A DNA stretch of 64,000 bases, taken from Ophiocordyceps camponoti-saundersi (nom. inval.) (lineage: Eukaryota; Ascomycota; Sordariomycetes; Hypocreales; Ophiocordycipitaceae). The DNA lies in the NCBI GenBank assembly GCA_003339415.1, contig PDHQ01000095.1, positions 56,299 to 120,298 of the forward strand, given 5' to 3'. The notes beneath the pieces were generated by a model. That model searched no databases, was not told where the DNA came from, and was given only the letters and a program-made list of their open reading frames with translations. Below, piece after piece: positions 56,263-64,000 of this stretch (position 1 is its first letter; each line of letters begins with the position of its first letter). The translations under genes and the position numbers were made by a program.

Positions 56263-58446
56263 GATACCTGGTATGGAGATGGAGATGGGTGGGTGGGGAG
56301 TGTGTTTAGCAGGTGGACCAGGCCAGGCCAGGCCAGGCCCATCACACACTCACACACTCACACACACACGCTGCGCATAAAGGCGGCCGGCCGGCGGTGG
56401 TAGTAGTGATGGTGGTGGTGGTGGTGGTGGTGGCTGCTGCTGCTGGCGCTGCTGCTGGTAGGCTGTAGGGTGGCAGTGGCTTTTCTCGGCGCCGCCTCTC
56501 CGCCCGCCGCTGCCCGCCTTTTCAGCAGCAAAACGGCCAAGGCGGAGGCCTGAACTGGCGGTCGCCCACGAGGCAACCGGCGGGCCGTATGTACTTTTTT
56601 TTTCCCTTTCCCTTGATGGTGATGCGATGCGATGCGTCACGTTCGGCCGACGCGTCGCAGGAGAAGAGGGGGAAAGTGACACTTTGTGATGGCGATGCTG
56701 CCTGGTATTGACCCTTTTCAGGACCTACCGTCTATCATCTGCCATCGACTACTATCTGTGTGCGGAAAGTCAGCTATCTATCCGGTCTGGAAACGGCGGT
56801 GCTCGACGACACCGACAACGACAACGCACACTCACACTCACACTCACACACTCACACACTCACACATTCACACACACACCCTTCAGCCCTATCTGTCATG
56901 ACAACATATCGACCACGCTCGCTGCCACCCTTCCCCCCCCCCGTCCCTCCCTTCCCACACACTTTAATACTCACATACATAGGTCACAGGTGTCTCTATT
57001 GTAAAGCAGCAAGGTAGTAATGGGATGTATCATGGATGTATGTGTGCATGTTGAAAGTTGCCTGTCTCGACTCAAGCAAGACAACAGAGAGCACGCACAC
57101 ACACACACGCACACGCACTCACTCACACACTCATGCATACAAACACACATACCTGCATAACTACATCCATACATGCCAAAAAAAAAGGACTCGCTCTCTT
57201 TCGCCGTCACCGTGCGTCGCGTCCCTCGGCGTCTCCGACTGGGCACACGCCCCCCTGCCAATTGGACGCGCCAACAAAGTGCTCCGACCCGGCACACGCC
57301 TTTTCCGCCAAATGCACGTGTGCGCAGCTCTCCGATACACGAAAGCCCGCATCTTGACTGTCTCAGTTGTACCGCCTCGCTTTCTTTTCTTTCTGGCCGG
57401 CGCCGAGCGAGGTGGCATGTGCACAGCCGGGGCGTGCGTCCAGCAGGTGCTGTATCCGTAGGCGCATCTGTATGTACGGATATAGACTACGCCTTGCAGG
57501 GAGAGAGACACAAGAGAGAGAGAGAGAGAGAGAGTCAGAGAGAGAGCCTCTTGTTTTATGTAGGTAGATTTGTATCGCATGTAGGCGAACAGTGCCGTTG
57601 AATCAGAGAGGCCCCCCCCCCGGCACACACAGGTCAGGAGGCGTGAGAACCTTAAATGGTCAGTAACGGATATCCACAAGGCCGACCGTCGGACCCGGCC
57701 CGACGCGCGGGGGAGAAACAGCAGACACGCACGCACGCACGAATAACTACTATGTGGATATGTACATATTACGGATAGGTGCATGGTCATTTACACATAC
57801 TCAGTACCTACCTACATAAACCAAGAGGAATAGAGGAGACAGAGAGAGAAAGATAGACAGATAGACAGACTGAAAGAATAGAGAGTAAAGAATAGAAACG
57901 AACAGAAAAACACAGGAAAAAAAAGAGAAAGAGAGAGAGAGCCGGCCCAAACATGACGGACGACCTCGGACGGCAGACAAGAAACAGATGCACTCACACA
58001 AGGACACAAACACGCGGCACGGCACGGCACCGAGTCCCGCCGCAGGGCGAGACGAGGCTTAGCCAATAGGCGTCGTCGGCCGAGCAAACCGGCTGGCACA
58101 AGCCCCGAGCAGGCCCTTCGGAAGAGGTGTAACGCTGCTGGGGCTCGGCTGTCGCTCCACCCAGACGGCTGGGTTGCATCACCCATCTCTCTCGAGTCCG
58201 GCCCAGGGATCCAGCTCCTCGTCGTCTTCGTCGTCGTGCCATGGCAGTTTCGACAAAGGTCTCCACACACGACAGGGTGTCCGCCTTTTCTTCCTTCTTC
58301 TTCTTCTTCCTAAGCTCTATCTTGCTTCTCTTATCGTCCTCTCTCTTTTTTGTTTTCCCTTGTGAACGATCTAGACCTCCGAGAGGTGGCTCCACCGGGC
58401 CTTACGAACGGCTTTCCGGACCGAGCCCTTTAACGACAACGAAGAC

Positions 58447-58480
<34 letters not shown>

Positions 58481-58704
58481 TAGTGATAGGGCTGACGGGG
58501 GTGTGGAAAGGGGGTGGAAGGGTAAAGTAGACGGACACATTTTGCCTGATGCGGAACAAAAAAAAATACAAAATAGAAGATAAAGAGAGATTCAAGGCAG
58601 TCTTGAATTTTGTTTCTTTTTTTTTATATCCTTTCTCTTTCATTCCCCCCGCGGCGCTAAGCCTGGCTGCTATTCTCGTCTCGAGAGAGGGAGAGAGAGA
58701 CATG

Positions 58705-58739
<35 letters not shown>

Positions 58740-58958
58740 GGACAGAGTCAAGTCGATCGTTGCTTTTTTATTCACTTTAGATTCAAAACAAAAAAAAAAG
58801 TGTAAGTGACTAATAAAGTGCGGGCAGGGCCCAAAAATAGTATGTACCTACACCTTAGTTGCTTGGTGGGTGACAAAACGACGCACGTGCAGGGCCCACA
58901 CTAGAGTTTTCCCCCCCCCTCCCCCTCCCTCCTCCCATCTCCACCCCCTCTCTACCTC

Positions 58959-58990
58959 GGGCTGGGGCTGGGGCTGGGGCTGGGGCTGGG
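58959..58990 (+). repeat. GGGGCT tandem repeat (about 5 units)
   Basis: Five consecutive GGGGCT units; a possible G-quadruplex sequence within the gene-poor region. Confidence 0.75.
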
Positions 58991-60778
58991 CGGAGGGAGG
59001 GAACGGACGAGTAGGAGAAGGAGGAGGAAGAGGAAGAAGAAGAAGAGGAGGAGACATCCGCTTTCTGCTAGACGGGGGGACGCGGGGGAGGGGGGGGGAA
59101 GTGGAGAGGATGAGGTGGGCCCTCTTCTTTTTTTGGGAACCATCATGGGATCTTCATCATCGCTTGCCGTCGAGACGAAACGATGACAGATGAAAGGGGA
59201 GCGAAAGATCAACGACCGACAAGGCAAGGAGGATGAAAATGTGCGCGCGCTGGCGGCTCAACTCCGTCGCCACGCCGTCAGTTGCCCAAGAAGAATAATG
59301 TGGCCCAGGTCAACTACACCAGACCACACCCCCCCCCCCCCCTTTCCCTTCTTCGTCCTCGCCTTGTTTTTTTTTTCCCTTTCTTTTCTTTTCTTCTTTC
59401 CTTGTTGTTGCGACCTGCTCTCGCCCGCGGATCCTGCGCTAGCCCGCTGCCGAGCCGTGGCTGGCTGGCCTAGCACGCAAAGCGGCTTCGTGTCTCGACC
59501 TGCCCCGGTGGAGATTGGGACCCCGGCGCGCGAATTGTTCGAGAAGCAAGGCTCCCCCCCCCCTCTGCGTCTCCCCCCCTTTTCTCTTTTCCTCTTGGGG
59601 TTTTTTTTTATCTTTTGCCTTTCCATCTCATACCGGCGTACGGAATATGCTGACGGGTAGGTAGGTATCTAGGTAGGTAGGCTTTCAGATAGATGTACAG
59701 ACATATCGTGTACGGACACGGAGATGATACACATGCGGTGGGACCTTCTCCTCATCCCACTCTCTCTCTCTCTCTCTCCATCCCCTCCCCTCCACCCCCC
59801 CTCTTCTCTCCGCGTCGCCGCCCCTCCCCTCCACCAGACCCAGCCCTACGACGAATACTCAGTCCGTCTACTCAAGCTGGTCCTTGGTCCAAAGCCTAGC
59901 AGAAACGGCGGAGGAAAGAGGGTGCAAGGGAGGACGTGGAGGAGCCAAAGAGGAGGGGGAGGTAACCGACGGGCAAAATTAGCCCCTTTTATTACGCCGG
60001 GCCGGTGGCACGGGAAAAATCGGTTAACCACCCGCCCCCCCTCCCCCCCCCCCCCCCACGACGACGGGGACCCACGCTCCACGACGGTCCACGGTCCACG
60101 GTCCACTGCGGCGCGGTCCACGAATGATTTCCCACGCCCCCACCCCCTCGCTCGCTCTGTCGACCCCACCCTGGCAGATGCACTGCAGTCCCAGCTTTAG
60201 GACCGCCAGCAGATCGTCCCGCCAGACGTGAAGAGAGAGAGAGAGAGAGCGAGAGCGAGAGCGAGAGTGAGCGCGCGCGCGAGAGAGAGAGCGAAAGCGC
60301 GAGAGAGGCCCGTTATGCGTGACCCCCCGTGTGCGACGATGGGTACCGCCTCGACATCTACATCAGTACCCCGTTACGTGCCGGCCTGGCAATCTTTGGC
60401 ACCGGAGACATTATAAGTATTCAGCTATCCTCTCCGTCTGCGCCTCCGCCATAAGCTAGCTGTGAATCTCTTGTCTTTGGTTCACAGCATTTCTCTCCAT
60501 CTTCCCTCTCTCCCAGATATCATCTGCCTTCCCCCCCACCTCCTCCTCCTCCTCCTCCCCCTCCCCTCCCCCCTCAACTTTTCTATATATGCATTTTACA
60601 TCTCTATATATTTTTGTATATATATAGACGCCTGATCTCCTCCATCATCATCGCGGACACGCGTTCTCGGCTTCCTCTCCCTCTCCGAGGGCTTCCTCTA
60701 CATACATACACACACACACACACCCTACACTCATCACACATCCACACTCACACATACACGCACATACACTCGCACAGC

Positions 60779-61019
60779 ATGTCCATGTTCGCCATGCCCC
60801 AACATTACGGCTACGCCGCGCCGGCCGCGCCCACACGACACTACGCCACCCACGGCACCAGCAGCGCCTTCAGCAGCTCTGCGCATCCGGACGAGGATTG
60901 GACCAAGATCTCAGATCTCGCCGAGCGTCGGAGGATACAGAACCGCATCGCTCAGCGCAATTACCGTATGTTTGTTTTCGCCGTCGATTGTTTTTGTTTT
61001 TGTTGTTTTTTCCCCTTTT

Positions 61020-61060
<41 letters not shown>

Positions 61061-61839
61061 CGTCCCGACAGAGATGCAGCTAACCGCGACGCAGGCAAGA
61101 AGCTTAAAAGACGTCTGGAAGATCTCGAGCGCCGGGCCGGCTCTTCGGACGAGGCCGAGCCCGAAAAGAAGCGCACGCCAAGTCCCAGCAAGACCAGCAG
61201 CAGCAAGCGCCAGACCAGCGCGGCCAAGACCAAGAAGGCGCAGCCAGTCAAGGTGCTGGCGCCGGGTCAGTTCACGCCGCCCATGGATCACGCCGACGAC
61301 GTCGTCTTCGGCACGCCCGTCTACGACGACCGCGACCGGTCGCACACGCCGCCCATCTTCCCCTACACGCCCTACCCGGCGCCGGACGAGCTGCTGCTAG
61401 ACCCTTACGGCTCGGCGCCGCCTTATCCCGCCATGGCGCCGGACCCGTACCCGGGGTACCTGACGGCGACGTTGCCGCCCATGACGCAGTTTGGCGACGG
61501 CATCAAGCGGGAACCTTTTGAGGACGGCGGCGGCTTGAACCCGTATCTGGGCTACGGCTTCGTATCGGGCGTCGACATCAATAGCATGCAAAGCTCTTAC
61601 GACCCATCCAACCCTCATGTGAGCTCTTTTCCCCCTCTCCACCCGCCTCGTTCTTCGTCTTTGATGGACCTCGGGTCGGCACGTGTGTTTTTTTTTTCTT
61701 AATTCACTAGCTAACGTGGGAGAAGACGCCGCCCCTGTCACATTCCTTTGACCGTTCGGCTTCGTGCTCGGAGACAGGATACGAGTATCCGACGACGCCG
61801 TTGTCGATGCCCGGGTCACCTGGTATGCTACAACAATAG
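60779..61839 (+). CDS. bZIP transcription factor
   Basis: Predicted 279-aa nuclear factor in three exons: 60779-60965, 61095-61618, 61711-61839. Intron 1 (129 nt) cuts the basic region, and its removal gives AERRRIQNRIAQRNYRKKLK followed by RRLEDLERRAG, a textbook fungal bZIP DNA-binding motif with the N-x-x-A-Q-x-x-Y-R core. The zipper is short, as in many fungal bZIP proteins. The middle is Ser/Lys/Pro rich, then Pro/Tyr rich (IFPYTPYPAPDELLL, PYPAMAPDPYPGYL). Exon 3 ends with YEYPTTPLSMPGSPGMLQQ, a conserved tail of this unnamed Sordariomycete bZIP group. Start chosen at MSMFAMPQHYGYAAPAAP; the frame upstream is CA-repeat translation. The in-frame, stop-free intron 1 makes the unspliced reading deceptively long. 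Confidence 0.9.
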
Positions 61840-63898
61840 CAATGACAAGACAAACATCAGAAGGCAAAAAGAAAAAAGAAGAAGAAGAAGAAGAAGAAGA
61901 AGAAGAAGAACCAGAAATTCATTATTTTCTCGGGTTTTTCCAGAAGAAGAATGAAAAAAAAAATTCCCACAACGCACAAAAAAAATGACCGGAGGAAAAG
62001 ACTTGCAGCGACTAGACACGAGGCACAGTCGGCAGGATTTCCAACCATGGACCCTTTGTGGAGGGAGGTATATACCCCAACATACATACATGCATACACA
62101 CACACACAACACAACACACACACACACGCATCATTAGCAACGAAACCAATCCTTCTTTCTTTCTCTCGTTAACGGCGTCGGATTGGGGGGGGGGCGCGCG
62201 CGCAAGCCGGAAGGGAAATGGAGGTGGGGTGGAAAGGGGTGAAGCTTTTTTTTTTTGGGAGGGCAAATGGGATGGAGTTTTTTTATTTTTCCTTCTCTAT
62301 TTCTGTTCTCTGTCAATATTTTTGTTTTTCTTTCTTTCTTCCTTTTTCAAGGAGGGGATTTTCGGGCATCTCTTTTTCCTTTTCTTTTCTTTTCTTGTCA
62401 CGAGGCATTGCGCGGCGACTTTTACGGGATTCGGATCTCTCTTCCGTTCAGCCCATCCATTTTTTCTCCCCCCTCCCCCCTTTCTTCTTCTTCTTCTCTT
62501 CCCCTTTTTTTCCCCCCTCCTCCATATTTATGTAGGAATCTTCTTTCTACTTTTTTTTCCTATTCGAATGACAGAAGAAGAATAGGGAAAAGAGAGAAAG
62601 CGAGAATAAAAAAAAAATTCAGAAATTGCACAAGGAAAAGAGGGGAAGGAAAGAAGGGAAGAAGAGAAAAGAAGAAGAAAAAAAAAGCCAAGAGACTTCT
62701 TTGCTTTTTTCTTTTTGATTCTTTTCCTGCCTTCTTTTGCCAAGTTCCGGTTTTCTTTTCCCCCGCCCTTGTATTTGCCTGTGCAAGTTTTGCCTTGTCC
62801 TTTGCCTTGCTTTGCCTTAGTAGGTAGGTAGGTAAACAGGTATCTACGTAGCCCCATCCCGTAGGTTGGTAGAGAAGACAAGGAGGGTGTGGGATGGGAT
62901 AAAGGATGGGATGTATGTATGTATGTATGTGTGTGGTGGCGGCGGCGGAGGAGGCGACGGGCGGACAGGATTGGATTAGGAAGGCTCCGAATGACCTGGC
63001 GGTAAAGTACGGATATGTGTACATCACACGACGGAGGAGGGAAAGACAATCACGGAGAGAGACGAGACGAGATGGAGAAGAGAGAGAGAGAGAGAGAGAG
63101 ACGGGGGGAAAGAAAACACACACACACACAATCTGTGTCGAGGACGAGCGAGGCGAGGCGGACTTGCATGCCTGTGTGTGTGCGTGTGAGTGTGAGTGCT
63201 CTGTCTGCATGTATCCGCCTCGCGAATCAATCTGATTCGGGACCGTAGACGCCGAGACGTCTTCTTTCTCCGAACCCCTGCAGCCTCAGCCCGGGGGCCG
63301 GGGTGGGGCTTCTGGAGTGCTCGGCGACCATGACGTCGGACGTCGGACGGGGGGGGGGGGGGGGGGGTGCGTGAATAGATGTTTAGGTACGGAGTACGGA
63401 TATAGTATGTACGTATGTCGATACAGTGGTGTAGATGTGTGTATGTACGGATATAGGTACGTATGTGGTCACGATTGGGGGAGAAGGGAGGGGGGGGGAG
63501 GGGGAGAGGGAGATGTGCGCTTCGGTGAGGCCGAGGTCGGTTCGGGTTGGGGGGGAACGCGGCGAGGAGGGAGGGGGGGGAAACGCGGCGAGGGGGTGGA
63601 CAGTAGGTAGATGGTTGTGGTGGTGGTTTCCGTTGAGCGATGGACGATGTGCTCTTAGCAAGTTGGTCGAACCGTTGGAGTCGAGCCATGGTCATGTGAC
63701 CGCTACACTAGATCCACCGTATTAGCGTCCGTAGAATCTGGTATTTATATCTGTTTTGTTTTGTAGGCTACAGCACACGTGACTTCATCTCATCTACCGA
63801 TAGCGCACCCTACACGTGACAGCGTATCGGGTGCATGTGATTCAATCCTGCAGGCAGTGCGTCTCGTATTCGTATGTATAGACTCGAGAAACCCCCCG

Positions 63899-63937
<39 letters not shown>

Positions 63938-64000
63938 CCGCCCCCCCCCCCCCGCCCCAGCCCGCACGGCGGCCCCCCCCGCACCAAGACAACAAACACG
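61840..64000. other. Downstream low-complexity region to the window end
   Basis: No gene recognised. GAA triplets (61874-61912), TTC/T-rich DNA (62280-62560), CA/TG repeats, GA repeats (63075-63105), a 19-G run (63349-63367) and a C-rich block (63886-63960). A degenerate tRNA-like sequence lies at about 63660-63722 (minus strand). Confidence 0.5.
63886..63960. repeat. Poly-C block near the window end
   Basis: A run of about 38 C (63899-63936) followed by shorter C runs separated by single G; length uncertain. Confidence 0.85.

Larger units (their letters stand above)
53201..60778. other. Gene-poor region, 7.6 kb, dense in simple repeats
   Basis: I find no coding region with family features. 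Contents in order: a 31-G run (54151-54181), CCC and GGG tracts, GA/CT repeats, GAG triplets (55065-55100), GGGAT/AGGGAT tandem (56206-56262), GGCCA repeat (56320-56340), GGT/GCT triplets (56397-56460), CA repeats (56825-56880, 57095-57150), GA repeats (57512-57545, 58690-58740), GAT triplets (58447-58481), GGGGCT tandem (58959-58990), C runs (59325-59340, 60040-60057) and a GAGCGA/GCGC tract (60232-60308). The right end must hold the promoter of the bZIP gene. Confidence 0.55.

Overview
The window is nuclear DNA of a filamentous ascomycete, most likely a Sordariomycete and probably Hypocreales; I cannot name the genus. The evidence is short GT-AG introns (44-156 nt) with CTNAC-type branch sites, third-position GC-rich codons, a fungal gene set (CPC1-type bZIP, Crh cell-wall transglycosylase, Icp55, PanB), intron-bearing nuclear tRNA genes and TACATA/GGTA-rich intergenic DNA. 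It is a draft scaffold piece: it has a 983-base N gap (4559-5541) and several very long C or G homopolymers.

Layout, left to right. A tiny Cys-rich ORF opens the window. Next are a tail-less SREBP-like bHLH factor (1983-3535), the N gap, a divergent pair of ICP55 peptidase (-) and Dbf4/nimO (+), ATG12 (+) convergent with panB (-), the nine-exon E2 gene ubc8 (15003-16131), and a CWC16 splicing-factor homologue (-). A 455-bp non-autonomous DNA transposon (18508-18962) lies in the following gene-poor stretch. A GPI-anchored Crh transglycosylase, tRNA-Glu(CUC) and an ORF holding only the C-terminal Sec63 region of a MER3/HFM1 helicase come next. Then come mitochondrial stomatin SLP2 (-) head-to-head with MMS2 (+), a disordered 774-aa protein, an unusual flavoprotein-like/ankyrin-like protein, and tRNA-Leu(UAA). 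MON2 (35295-40789), TRM7, a GNAT acetyltransferase, the bZIP regulator CPC1, a CCDC174 homologue, homoserine dehydrogenase, a small one-pass membrane protein and TRM8 follow. About 7.5 kb without a recognisable gene leads to a second bZIP factor (60779-61839), and the last 2 kb holds low-complexity DNA.

The genes are ordinary monocistronic eukaryotic units rather than a cluster. Themes do recur: ubiquitin and ubiquitin-like conjugation (Ubc8, Mms2, Atg12), tRNA biology (two tRNA genes, Trm7, Trm8), and amino-acid control (CPC1 with leader uORF and TGACTCA site, near its plausible target hom6).

The most unusual observation is in ubc8. Restoring the E2 reading frame with canonical splice sites needs a single-nucleotide exon (T at 15351), and family spacing also favours a 3-nt exon (15186-15188). 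Other points of interest are the cpc1 start codon lying 5 nt before an intron, a pseudo-enzyme-like PPCDC domain fused to ankyrin-like repeats, the Sec63-only MER3 fragment, and an 8-bp-TSD MITE. All gene models were built by hand from the sequence; no database search was possible.
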